A stretch of DNA of 58,662 nt from Acetothermia bacterium UBA7521 (GCA_002479455.1 DLNB01000011.1:1-58662); one strand, 5' to 3'. Shown: positions 39,565-47,898, numbered from the stretch's first letter. Numbers and translations: made by a program. The notes: a model not told the origin generated them from the letters alone.

Positions 39565-41037
39565 ATGAGGGCTAGGCGCGTGGTGCTGGGAATCCTGGTG
39601 GGGCTTGTGATTGGAGGTTGGGTCGTGGGAGCACAGGAGCTGGAGCTTCTGTTCTTCTACGAGGAAGGGTGTTCGCACTGCAAGCAGGTCGAGACGTTCC
39701 TGGAAACGCTGGTCCAGGGAGGGCTCGCGTTCCAGGTCCAGCGCTACGGAATCCATACCCCGGAGGGATGGGCGCTGCTGATGAGGCTTATCTCCGCCTA
39801 CGAGGCCGAACTCGGCCCGGTACCGATGGTGTTCGTGGGCGACGTGGCTTTGGTGGGGAACACGTTCTACGGACTCGGCCCGGAGCCCGTCACGCTGTTC
39901 GGGATTGGCCAGGAGCTGACCTTGGAAGAGGAGATCCGCCGGGCGCTGGCCGCCGGTGCGCCCTCACCCCTCACCAAGTTCCCTCCCATCGCCACGGAGG
40001 CGGTGCTCTTCACCCGGGCCGAGGGATGTCCAGACTGCCTGACCCTGGAGAAGCTGGCGCTCCGCTGGGGGGAGCGGTTCCCTGCCCTCGGGATTCGACG
40101 CCTTGACCTATCGGTGCCGGACGCTGCCTCGACCTTCGACAAGCTGAAGCGGATGTACGGGGCGCACGGCGATGCGCCGGGTTTTTTCGTCGGCGACATG
40201 GCCGTGGTGGGCGGGCAGGTGTTCCTACCCCAACGGGCCCCGCTCCTGCTTGCGAGCGCGGACGGGACCGCAGCGGTCGACGAGGCACTGGCGCAAGCCG
40301 TGAAGACACAGGCGACGTCGGCGCTGGACCGGCTCCGGCTCCGCGAGCAGCTCACGTTCGGGGCGGTGGTGATCGCGGCCGTCCTCGACTCGGTGAACCC
40401 GTGCGACTTCGCTGTTCTGATCCTTCTCTTGGGGACCCTGCTCGTGGTCGGGAAGCGGGTCAAGGTTCTCTGGGCTGGGCTCGCGTTCTCGGCGGGGATC
40501 TTCATCGCCTATTACGCGATCGGGTTCGCCTTGTATTCGCTGGTGGGGGGGATTCGGGCGTTCCGGGTACCGTTCATCTACGCCGTGTCGTCGTTGGCGA
40601 TCGTGATCGGCCTGTGGGAGATGAAGGACCTCCTTTGGTACGGGAAGTGGTTCTCGATCGAAGTGCCCGAGAAATGGAAACCGTCGGTGAAGAAGCTCAC
40701 CGCGTCGGTGGTGTCCATCCCCGGGGCGTTCGTGGTCGGCCTCGTGGACTCCTTGTTCCTCGCTCCCTGCACGTCGGGTCCGTACCTCGTGATTCTCACC
40801 CTCCTGTCGCAGACTACGAACCGGCTTCAGGGGGCGCTGTGGCTGCTGCTCTACAACTTCATCTTCATCCTCCCGATGATCGGGATCACGCTGCTCGTCC
40901 ACTTCGGGTTCACCACCACCGCCCGGGCGGAGCGGTGGCGAACGGCGAAGTTGGGGAAGCTCCACTTCACGACCGGGTTGGTGATGGTTGTGATCGGGAT
41001 CGGGATGATCGTCGGAGTGCGGTTAGGCTACCTGTAG
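39565..41037 (+). CDS. CcdA-like membrane thiol transporter fused to two thioredoxin-like domains
   Basis: A 490-residue protein. After a signal peptide there are two thioredoxin-like modules with GCSHC (Cys36, Cys39) and GCPDC (Cys155, Cys158), each with a VPMVFVGD or APGFFVGD cis-proline strand. Residues from about 265 form a CcdA/DsbD-type six-helix core with the paired cysteines in LDSVNPCDF (Cys280) and FLAPCTSG (Cys402). Such cores carry electrons from cytoplasmic thioredoxin outward. AAGGGGGCGAG precedes the ATG. It follows the CPDC protein by 188 nt. Confidence 0.88.
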   Translation: MRARRVVLGILVGLVIGGWVVGAQELELLFFYEEGCSHCKQVETFLETLVQGGLAFQVQRYGIHTPEGWALLMRLISAYEAELGPVPMVFVGDVALVGNTFYGLGPEPVTLFGIGQELTLEEEIRRALAAGAPSPLTKFPPIATEAVLFTRAEGCPDCLTLEKLALRWGERFPALGIRRLDLSVPDAASTFDKLKRMYGAHGDAPGFFVGDMAVVGGQVFLPQRAPLLLASADGTAAVDEALAQAVKTQATSALDRLRLREQLTFGAVVIAAVLDSVNPCDFAVLILLLGTLLVVGKRVKVLWAGLAFSAGIFIAYYAIGFALYSLVGGIRAFRVPFIYAVSSLAIVIGLWEMKDLLWYGKWFSIEVPEKWKPSVKKLTASVVSIPGAFVVGLVDSLFLAPCTSGPYLVILTLLSQTTNRLQGALWLLLYNFIFILPMIGITLLVHFGFTTTARAERWRTAKLGKLHFTTGLVMVVIGIGMIVGVRLGYL

Positions 41038-41040
41038 GGT

Positions 41041-41065
41041 GTCGGCCTGCGTCCGACGGCCTTTC
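41041..41065 (+). terminator. Possible terminator after the CcdA-fusion gene
   Basis: GTCGG (41041-41045) and CCGAC (41053-41057) form a short stem, followed by GGCCTTTCT. Weak, but placed directly after the stop. Confidence 0.4.
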
Positions 41066-41284
41066 TGAGCCGACAAACCACTTCACCACGACGGCACGAA
41101 GGATGGCACAGAGAACACGAAGGCGTCCGGTTCTTTCAGGCCTTAGAGCTTGTAGCCCCTGCTCTCCTTCCTGTCCGTGGTGACCTTGGTGGTGAGCCGT
41201 AGCCTGAACCGACGAACTGGCAATCGTCTGACCTCGCAACACCCACCGCCGAGCCGCGGAGTTCGCAGAGAGAAGAGAGCGCAG

Positions 41285-41305
41285 CGTCGGGGTTCATCCC
41301 CGACG
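41285..41305 (+). repeat. REP-like 21-nt palindrome, copy 3
   Basis: Arms CGTCGGGG and CCCCGACG around loop TTCAT. The arms are identical to copy 1 at 34464. Confidence 0.75.
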
Positions 41306-41311
41306 TCCGTT

Positions 41312-41338
41312 CGTCGCAGGCAAGCTGCGACGCTACAG
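41312..41338 (+). repeat. REP-like 21-nt palindrome, copy 4
   Basis: Arms CGTCGCAG and CTGCGACG (41312-41332) with loop GCAAG, followed by the CTACAG tag (41333-41338). The arms are identical to copy 2 at 34536. Six nt separate it from copy 3. Confidence 0.75.
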
Positions 41339-41501
41339 AGCATCGGGGTCCTGGTTTCGTCTCCAGGAATGATCTTCTCTACTCCCTCCGCGTCGTGCGG
41401 TGAAAGAACGCTCATCCGCCCTGTCTTCTGTGTGCAGCGGAAATCCGCGCGCGGGGTCCGCGCACCGAAGGTCCGCGGCTACAAGGTTGCCTCAGAGGCT
41501 G

Positions 41502-42101
41502 TTAGGGAAACCGCCAGCCGTCCGGGCATTCTACCGTGACGTGGGGACGTGGGCTGAGCCGGAAGACTCCCGTGATCTCGATCTGTCGTCCCACGCTCCG
41601 GAGCGGGATGGTGTTTCTCAGTGCGTCGTCGACCAGTTCCACTGGCATCACGCCCGTTCCGTCGTCCAGGCTGAGTTGGCACCCGCGAATGCACAAACTG
41701 AGGACGCGCCCGGTCAAGACGACCTCCCGGCCCGCGTACTCCACCCCGGCGGACGCCAGTTCCCACACGGTGAGGGCCACCGGCCCCAACGGCGGGGTGC
41801 CCGCCACTGCGGTGTCGCTCGCGGGCGTGGTTTCCTCCCCTGCCAGCTCGGTCGTTGCCTCGCGCTCCACGTGGGGCTGGAGCACGGCTGGCTCTTCCGC
41901 GTCCGCGGCGACCGGAACACCCACATCGCTCGTCGGGGCGCTCGGGGCGGACGAAGCGGCGGCCGCCGCCGCGATAGGGGCGTTGTGGTGAGCAGGAGGG
42001 GACGTGTCCGCTCCCCGGAACAGACCCAGCCCCACCGTCACGGCGATCCCGACCGACACCACGGCTGCACCCATCAGAATCCAAGCTAGAGTTCTGCTCA
42101 T
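41502..42101 (-). CDS. Membrane-anchored protein with C-terminal OB-fold-like domain
   Basis: A 199-residue protein. It has an N-terminal membrane helix (residues 5-28), an Ala/Pro/Glu-rich linker (about 35-105) and a C-terminal beta domain: EVVLTGRVLSLCIRGCQLSL, DDGTGVMPVELVDDAL and GRQIEITGVFRLSPRPHVTV. The pattern of strands resembles an OB-fold, with two close cysteines (CIRGC). It is the last gene of an ABC exporter operon and overlaps the ATPase stop (ATGA). It may work as an adaptor. No named family. Confidence 0.7.
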   Translation of the reverse strand: MSRTLAWILMGAAVVSVGIAVTVGLGLFRGADTSPPAHHNAPIAAAAAASSAPSAPTSDVGVPVAADAEEPAVLQPHVEREATTELAGEETTPASDTAVAGTPPLGPVALTVWELASAGVEYAGREVVLTGRVLSLCIRGCQLSLDDGTGVMPVELVDDALRNTIPLRSVGRQIEITGVFRLSPRPHVTVECPDGWRFP

Positions 42102-42757
42102 CCCAACCTCCCATCGCGGACGCGCAACACCTGCGTCGCCCGTGCCGCAACCCGATCGTCGTGGGTGACGAGCACGAGGCCGGTCCCCGTCTCGTCGTGC
42201 AACGCCCGAAGGACCTCCAGCACCTTAGTTCCGCTCTCCGAGTCGAGGTTTCCCGTCGGCTCGTCGGCGAACACCAGTTCGGGCCCGTGGGCCACGGAGC
42301 GGGCGATCGCCACCCGCTGCTGCTCTCCGCCTGACATCTCGCCGGGGAGGGCGCCCAGCTTGTGTTCAAGTCCCACCCAACTCAAGGCCGCGATGGCCTT
42401 CTTCCGTCGATCGGCGACCCGGCCGAGCTCGAGAGGCAGGAGCACGTTCTGCAGCGCGGTCATGCACTCGTTGAGGTAGTACTGCTGAAATACGAACCCC
42501 ATCTGGGCTCGGCGGATGAGGCTCACTTGGCGGTCGCTCAGGCTGGCCCGGGACACACCGTTCAGCAGGACCTCGCCCGTGGTGGGCACGTCCAGACACC
42601 CCAGGAGATGGAGAAGGGTGGACTTGCCCGAGCCGGAGGGACCGACGATGGCGAGATGGGTCCGCCTCTCGACGGCCAGCGTGGCATCCCGAAGCGCCCA
42701 GAACCGACCCGGGCCACGGCCGTAGGCCTTCGACACAGCGTGGAGTTCGATCTTCAC
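42098..42757 (-). CDS. ABC transporter ATP-binding protein, LolD/MacB family
   Basis: A 219-residue ATPase. Walker A is GPSGSGKSTLLHLLG, the signature is EMSGGEQQRVAIARS, Walker B is ELVFADEPTGNLDSESG and the H-loop is VTHDD. The sequence is of the LolD/MacB/FtsE type that powers extracytoplasmic (mechanotransmission) transport. The GTG start at 42757 overlaps the permease stop (GTGA), and its stop overlaps the next ATG. Confidence 0.95.
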   Translation of the reverse strand: MKIELHAVSKAYGRGPGRFWALRDATLAVERRTHLAIVGPSGSGKSTLLHLLGCLDVPTTGEVLLNGVSRASLSDRQVSLIRRAQMGFVFQQYYLNECMTALQNVLLPLELGRVADRRKKAIAALSWVGLEHKLGALPGEMSGGEQQRVAIARSVAHGPELVFADEPTGNLDSESGTKVLEVLRALHDETGTGLVLVTHDDRVAARATQVLRVRDGRLG

Positions 42758-43869
42758 AGCGCCCTCAATGCCTTGATCGGCTCCATCCGCGCTGCCATCA
42801 GTGCGGGGTACACCGCGGCGACGGTCCCCACCCCTGCCGCGACGAGGAGGCAGATCCCGATGTAGCTCGGGGAGAAGTGAGGCGCGGCGGCGAGCCCGAA
42901 CCCGGTGGTCCGCGGGAGGAGCTGGGTCACGATGTAGCCCGCGCCCACGCCGAGCACCCCGGCGACGAGCGAGACCCACAACGACTCGGCCACGAACAGG
43001 CGGAACACGTCCCCGCGGGTCGCCCCCACCGCGCGCAGAAGGCCGATCTCCGCCCTCCGCTCGTACACGGCCATCGTCATCGTGTTCATCGTCGTCAGCA
43101 CGCCGACCACGATGGCTACCCCCGTGATCAGCATCAGCGTCGAGGCCATCGAGCCGAACAGGCCGACCAGCATGTCGAACACCTCCGATGGAGGCACGGC
43201 CTGCAGGTTGGCGAGGCGTCCGAGCGCCTGACGGGTCTGGGCCACCCGCTCGACGTTCTCCGTCTGGACCAACACCGCGCTGACCTCGTCCGCCAGTGCG
43301 AGCACGCTCTGGGCGATCTCGAGCGGGACGAACACGAACGTGTCGTCTCGCCCGCCGGTGCGCGGCAGGACTCGAACGACGTCCACCTCGCGTTGGGCGT
43401 ACAACGAGAGGGTGATCCGGCTGCCCACGGCGAGGCCGAGCCGGGAGGCGGCATCGCTGCCGACCACGGCTCCATCAAGGCGTGTAACGCCCCACTGTTT
43501 GAGCTGGAGAATCTCGTCCGTGGCGCCGTAGAGGGGGGTCATCTCGTCGTTGACCCGCACCCGGCCAACGACCACAGGCACCGCCAGCCGGACGTTGCTC
43601 ACGGCGCGAACGTCGGCGAGTCGGTTTTGGGGGATGTAGTCGAGGGTGTCGGTTCCCTGCAGCAGGGCGAGCGTCAGCGTGTACGGGCAGCCCACGGGGA
43701 GGAGAAGGATGTGGGCCCCCAGCCCCCCAATCTCGCGCTCCAGACCTCGCTGGATCCCCGCGCTCGACGCGAGCAGCGCGAACAGGGTGGCGACCCCGAT
43801 CGCGATTCCGGCCACGGTCATCACCAGACGAGCCTTTCGTTTCTTGGCATTGGCGAACACGATCCACAT
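42754..43869 (-). CDS. ABC transporter permease, MacB/FtsX family
   Basis: A 371-residue permease with four membrane helices: one near the N terminus (LVMTVAGIAIGVATLFALLA), a large extracytoplasmic domain (about 45-245), and three C-terminal helices with VYERRAEIGLLRAVGATRGD between, the conserved coupling helix of this family. It ends MEPIKALRAL, typical of MacB-like permeases. It may export or extract a lipoprotein or peptide. Located between a secreted duplicated-domain protein and its ATPase. Confidence 0.93.
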   Translation of the reverse strand: MWIVFANAKKRKARLVMTVAGIAIGVATLFALLASSAGIQRGLEREIGGLGAHILLLPVGCPYTLTLALLQGTDTLDYIPQNRLADVRAVSNVRLAVPVVVGRVRVNDEMTPLYGATDEILQLKQWGVTRLDGAVVGSDAASRLGLAVGSRITLSLYAQREVDVVRVLPRTGGRDDTFVFVPLEIAQSVLALADEVSAVLVQTENVERVAQTRQALGRLANLQAVPPSEVFDMLVGLFGSMASTLMLITGVAIVVGVLTTMNTMTMAVYERRAEIGLLRAVGATRGDVFRLFVAESLWVSLVAGVLGVGAGYIVTQLLPRTTGFGLAAAPHFSPSYIGICLLVAAGVGTVAAVYPALMAARMEPIKALRAL

Positions 43870-43920
43870 GGTGTCAGACTTCTCCTCGTCCCAGGGGACC
43901 GCGCCACCCCGGGTTGAAGG

Positions 43921-44892
43921 TCACCGGCACACCCACGTCCAGCGCACGTACTCGGGGGAGACAAGGGCTTCGAGATCCGCGCTGAGGTAAACGTGGGACG
44001 TTCCGTGGTCGTGGGGCACCAGGAACCCTTCGATCACGCCGCTCCCCGTCTGGTGGGCGAACATGCACCCCTCCGTGGCGGGGGCTTCGTACGCCCCCGC
44101 GAAGAGAGCGTGGACCATGAAGCTGTCCACAGGGTCGGCATCGTCGAGACGGTCGTGCCACACGAGCTTTACCGACGAGATCGCGCCGTCACGCCCCAGC
44201 GCCAGGAGCACGTCGAGGACGGTCACGACGTCGGGGCTGAATACGTCGGAGCGGGCGCCGGTGGGCTCGACGACCACGTCGTGCGCCACGAGGGTCCATC
44301 GCGGCCCGCGGAGCGTGACCTCAGGCACTATCACAACCCCACCGTTCGCCGCTCGGCGCTCCACCTCTTCGCGGAAGCTCTGCTCAATCGCGGCGAGGCG
44401 GTTCGGTTGCTCGAGGTACAGACGGATCCGCATCCCGTCTTTCACCGGGAAGTGGTCCATTCGCACGACGGGCCGCTCGAACTCCCCTCCCGCGTACGCG
44501 GCGTCGTACCACCACCCGGACAGGCCGTTCAGGGAGACGATCTCGCGGGTGGCTGCAGCATCGCTCCACACGTACTCGAGCGCGATGTCTCCCCGTTCGG
44601 CGAGGTGGACGAGCACGTCGAACACGGAGAAGTGGCCGTCTGCGAAGAGATCAGGCCGGAGCGTTCGCACCTCTGCCGGGTCGTACGTCAGCGATCCCAA
44701 ACCGCGGATGTCCACCGTCCCCTCGGCTGAAGGGATGCGACCCCCGTACATCTGCGATGACACGAGCCAGCTCCCCTCAGCATCGGGAAGGAGGACGTCT
44801 TCACCCTCCCCCGCCAACCCGAGAAACGCCACCCATAGCATCGCCACCACCACTCCGGCGCGAGCACCACTCTTCACCCGCCAAAGGTCCAT
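43921..44892 (-). CDS. Secreted protein with duplicated DUF4430-like module
   Basis: A 323-residue exported protein. The start at 44892 (MDLWRVK) is chosen because GGGAGGTG lies six bases before it; an ATG at 44913 is also in frame. After the signal peptide there are two related modules: LFADGHFSVFDVLVHLAERG followed by ALEYVWSD, and VFSPDVVTVLDVLLALGRDG followed by SVKLVWHDR. This (T/S)V-x-DVL pattern resembles the DUF4430/transcobalamin-like fold. It is probably the substrate or partner of the ABC exporter encoded 51 nt downstream. Confidence 0.7.
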   Translation of the reverse strand: MDLWRVKSGARAGVVVAMLWVAFLGLAGEGEDVLLPDAEGSWLVSSQMYGGRIPSAEGTVDIRGLGSLTYDPAEVRTLRPDLFADGHFSVFDVLVHLAERGDIALEYVWSDAAATREIVSLNGLSGWWYDAAYAGGEFERPVVRMDHFPVKDGMRIRLYLEQPNRLAAIEQSFREEVERRAANGGVVIVPEVTLRGPRWTLVAHDVVVEPTGARSDVFSPDVVTVLDVLLALGRDGAISSVKLVWHDRLDDADPVDSFMVHALFAGAYEAPATEGCMFAHQTGSGVIEGFLVPHDHGTSHVYLSADLEALVSPEYVRWTWVCR

Positions 44893-45019
44893 CCCAGACA
44901 CCTCCCGTACCATGCCCTACGCACCTGGGGTGGGTAGGCACAGACTCAGCCAACATAGGGCGGTGGTGTGGAACCCCTCCGGGGGGGCGATGGAGATCTA
45001 GCGGAGACGTCTGTGCGGG

Positions 45020-46300
45020 CTAGCGGGCCTGCGCGAGGTCCCACAGGCGGCCGAAGGCGGGATGGAACCGATGGGTGAAGTCGTCGCGGGTGATCGGCTC
45101 GGGCACGTTGGACACGGTGACGTACGGGATCCGCACGCCTTGGGTTTCGACGTACCCCGTGGCTGCGGGAGCGAGGGATGCCCAATCGTCGCGGGCGTAG
45201 GTGCGCTCCATCTCCTCACGCGGCACGGAGTGGGTGAGGATTCCCTCGCGCCGGCTGCGGTCGTAGCGAGCGAGGTTGCGGCGCCACGACTCGTCGAACG
45301 TGACGTCGAGGTAGAGGATTCCCGCGTTCCGCAGAAGATCGGGAGGAAGGAGGGCCAGCGCGTTGCGGTACCCTGTGGGCCCGCCGCGGGCGAACTCGAC
45401 GATCACGGTCTCGCCTGACCGCGCCGGGCTGCGCGTGATCGCCTCGCCCAGCTTGAGGATGAGAAACGGCCACAGACTGTCGTCCGCCACGGCGTAGTTT
45501 TCTCCGGCGTGCCGGGAGTGTAGGCGACCCCGGCCCACCTGTGCCCACAGGTCATCCTCGACGAACACCTGCCACAGGAGGGGGAAGTCATCGGCCACGC
45601 GTAGCGCCCCGAGGTGGTACGCCGCCGCTCGTTCGCTGGGCGCGAGGGTCGACAAGAATTGGATGAGTTCGGACTTCCCCGCTGCCGGTCGGCCGAGGAG
45701 GAGCAAGTACGGCAGCAGTCCATCCGTGGGTCGGGGCCCGTAAGTGAGGCCAGCGGTAGCCTCAAGACCCTCGATCACCTCGGCAGGGGGCCGGTCTGCC
45801 ACCACGGCCCGGAGGTCACTTCGGCGGTGGGCGTGCCAGTTGTCCAACCAGGAGAGCATCCGTTCCAGCACGTCGGCGGGGACGGTGTACCGCGGGTCGC
45901 CCCGCGCCGCCTGGCGGGTCAGGGACACGGGGATGGGCGCCGCGAAGCGGAGGAACATCGTGGGCCAGGAGAGGTCAGCTTCGCGCTCCTGAAACTGGGC
46001 GAGAAACGTCCGATCTCCCAAGGCGGCGGCGTAGGCGGCGTGGACGCCGAGGTGGGACTCCTCGAGCACGGTCGTCCCCGCGGCCAGGGCGTCGCGGATC
46101 CTCCGCTCGCGCTCGGGCAACGCGGCCCAGATCGCCTCACTCAGTCGGTCGCGTTCGCGGAACAAGTCGATCCCTTCTTGTTCGGCGACTTCCTTCACCA
46201 GCTCGGGGAGCACCACGACCTGATCCGAGTAGTACAGGCGCACCACGGCGAGGATCTCGGTCTTCCCCAGCGCAGGCAGGCCCTCAATGGAGATGTGCAT
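45020..46300 (-). CDS. Protein with two P-loop kinase-like domains
   Basis: A 426-residue soluble protein with two nucleotide-binding loops: GLPALGKT (residues 7-14) and GRPAAGKS (203-210). The first half has features of deoxynucleoside/thymidylate kinases (LPELVKEVAEQ, TTVLEESHLGVHAAY). The second half carries SGETVIVEFARGGPTGYRNA and ILYLDVTFDESWRRNLARYD, in which charged residues could serve a kinase lid. No exact family is recognised. The ATG is only 12 nt after the 3' end of tRNA-Val on the same strand and has no ribosome site. Confidence 0.72.
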   Translation of the reverse strand: MHISIEGLPALGKTEILAVVRLYYSDQVVVLPELVKEVAEQEGIDLFRERDRLSEAIWAALPERERRIRDALAAGTTVLEESHLGVHAAYAAALGDRTFLAQFQEREADLSWPTMFLRFAAPIPVSLTRQAARGDPRYTVPADVLERMLSWLDNWHAHRRSDLRAVVADRPPAEVIEGLEATAGLTYGPRPTDGLLPYLLLLGRPAAGKSELIQFLSTLAPSERAAAYHLGALRVADDFPLLWQVFVEDDLWAQVGRGRLHSRHAGENYAVADDSLWPFLILKLGEAITRSPARSGETVIVEFARGGPTGYRNALALLPPDLLRNAGILYLDVTFDESWRRNLARYDRSRREGILTHSVPREEMERTYARDDWASLAPAATGYVETQGVRIPYVTVSNVPEPITRDDFTHRFHPAFGRLWDLAQAR

Positions 46301-46312
46301 GAGAGGTAGGTG

Positions 46313-46385
46313 TGGGCGGAGGAGGACTTGAACCCCCGGCTTCTCCCCCGTGAAGGGAGCGCTCTACCAACTGAGCTATCCGCCC
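46313..46385 (-). tRNA. tRNA-Val (anticodon CAC)
   Basis: A 73-nt cloverleaf on the minus strand. The acceptor stem is GGGCGGA / TCCGCCC with discriminator A, the D arm GCTC...GAGC, the anticodon stem CTCCC / GGGAG with loop TTCACGG (anticodon CAC, reads GUG), and the T loop TTCAAGT. CCA is not encoded. It lies 44 nt downstream of the rng gene and 12 nt upstream of the double P-loop gene. Confidence 0.97.
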
Positions 46386-46429
46386 TGCGAAAGGATGGTA
46401 GCCGCCTCCACTTCTGCGTGCAACCGGGT

Positions 46430-47689
46430 TCAGGCTGCGTCGATGTCGTCGATCGTCGCGGCGAGGGATTCCCCTTCCCGGCGACGGGTGATCTCCACCA
46501 ACCCGAGCTTGGTCACACCGATCAGGTCGGCGGGCACGCGGTCCTTCTTCAGCTCGGTTTCGAGCAGCGCAAGGACCTTCCGCTCGTCGTCCCCATTCTC
46601 CATATCTACGAGATCCACGATGATGATCCCCGAGATCTTCCGCAGTCGGAGAATGCGCGGGATCTCCTTCACCGCCTCGAGGTTCGTGTTGAGGATCGCC
46701 GAGTTCTGGGTGCGGTGACGGACATCGGAACCCGTGTTGACGTCGATTGCGGTCAGGGCTTCCGTCTCGTCCACCACGAGGAATCCGCCTGCCTTGAGGG
46801 GGATCTTGCGCTGGAGCGCCTCGCGCAGCCGGCGCTCGATGTCGTAGCGTACAAACAGCGGAACCTGGCCACGGTAGAACCGCACCCGGCGACGGAACTG
46901 GGGGAGGCGTAGTTGGTCGAGGAACTCCCGGATCTCTTCCAAATGTTCGCTGTCGTCCACGATGACCGAACTCACGGTATCCAAGAACCGATCGCGGACC
47001 AGAGCCCGCACAAGGTCGAGCGGCTCGTGGAGGAGATGGGGAGGGGAAGCCTCCTCGGCCGCAGCGGCGATCTCGTCCCACAGATCGTGGAGGGAGTGGA
47101 AATCGAGCGACAGATCTTCCTCCGAGGCGCGGAACGCGGCGGTACGGGCGATGAGGCCCTCTGTATCGCTCTTCAAGCCGTAGGCGATCTGGCGGAGGCG
47201 ACGGGCGTCTTCCGGGTCGCCGAGGCGACGAGAAATGCCGACCCGGTCTTCGGTTGGAAGATAGACCCAGTACCGACCAGGGAGGCTGATCTTCGTCGTC
47301 CCCTGGGGGTTCTTCTTGCCCATTCCCTCCCGGCGGACCTGAATCGTTACCGCATCGCCAGCGCGGAGCGCCTTCTGGATGGGAACGGCCTCTTTCCACG
47401 GTTCGAACCCTCGGGCGGTGAGGAGAGCATCGTTGATTTCGTGTTCGGAGAGGAACAGCGCCTTCTTTTCCCCAACGTTGACAAACGCGGCGCCCATCCC
47501 GGGAAGTACCGTTTCGACTCGACCCTTGTAGATGTTGCCGACGAGCGGTCGCCGGGAGGGCACATCAAAGTGAACCTCAATGAGTTCGCCGTCCTCGACG
47601 ATCGCCACCCGCCGACGGGTACCGGCGGGGGAGCGTTCCACTGTAATCAGGATGTGACTGCCCTTGAGCGTAACCCCTCCCCTCGACAA
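46430..47689 (-). CDS. rng: Ribonuclease E/G family endoribonuclease without Zn-link
   Basis: A 419-residue RNase E/G catalytic chain. The N-terminal S1 domain includes LVGNIYKGRVETVLPGMGAA and KKALFLSEHEI; the metal-binding catalytic aspartates are in ETEALTAIDVNTGSD and ISGIIIVDLVDM. The protein ends soon after VEITRRREGESLAATI, so the CPxC zinc-link that holds RNase E/G dimers together is missing. The start is uncertain: I use the TTG at 47689, which follows AGGGGCGCCGC, since no ATG precedes the conserved HILITVE segment. It lies between rplT and tRNA-Val. Confidence 0.88.
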   Translation of the reverse strand: MSRGGVTLKGSHILITVERSPAGTRRRVAIVEDGELIEVHFDVPSRRPLVGNIYKGRVETVLPGMGAAFVNVGEKKALFLSEHEINDALLTARGFEPWKEAVPIQKALRAGDAVTIQVRREGMGKKNPQGTTKISLPGRYWVYLPTEDRVGISRRLGDPEDARRLRQIAYGLKSDTEGLIARTAAFRASEEDLSLDFHSLHDLWDEIAAAAEEASPPHLLHEPLDLVRALVRDRFLDTVSSVIVDDSEHLEEIREFLDQLRLPQFRRRVRFYRGQVPLFVRYDIERRLREALQRKIPLKAGGFLVVDETEALTAIDVNTGSDVRHRTQNSAILNTNLEAVKEIPRILRLRKISGIIIVDLVDMENGDDERKVLALLETELKKDRVPADLIGVTKLGLVEITRRREGESLAATIDDIDAA

Positions 47690-47866
47690 GCGGCGCCCCT
47701 ACCCGTTGGCCGCCCAGGATCCCCACCAGGCGAGTTGAGGAGGGCGCGCCACCGCGTTGCTTCGATCTCCGCCTGGTTGCTGTGCCCCCCGGCGCCTTCG
47801 CGATCGGCGGGTGCTTGCCCATCTCCATTATTCACGCGGTTCAGCCTGAATCTCCAAACCGCGACC

Positions 47867-47887
47867 GGCAGGCGACCATCGCCCGCC
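47867..47887 (-). terminator. Hairpin after rplT
   Basis: On the minus strand GGCGGGCGA, loop TGG, TCGCCTGCC gives a 9-bp stem 12 nt after the L20 stop. There is no strong U-run, so it may only reduce read-through to rng. The rest of the 209-nt gap (47690-47898) shows no convincing gene. Confidence 0.5.
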
Positions 47888-47898
47888 TGGGCATCGGT

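Larger units (their letters stand above)
41038..41501. other. Non-coding gap with repeats after the arsenic island
   Basis: This 464-nt gap has no convincing gene. It starts with a weak terminator-like hairpin and carries two 21-nt palindromes (41285-41305, 41312-41332). Around 41085-41130 is a purine-rich tract (CACAGAGAACACGAAGG) of the kind seen as low-complexity decay in many environmental genomes. Confidence 0.6.

Noticed and set aside
34464..41338. CRISPR array
   Set aside because: The palindromes come in isolated pairs with unequal spacing and no spacer pattern; no cas genes are near.
46284..47399. 371-residue frame inside rng on the same strand
   Set aside because: Pro/Arg-rich shadow of the RNase gene that also runs through tRNA-Val.
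47577..47835. Two short overlapping frames between rplT and rng (83 and 62 residues)
   Set aside because: Composition is Gly/Arg-rich without hydrophobic pattern, they run into rng in other frames and have no ribosome site.
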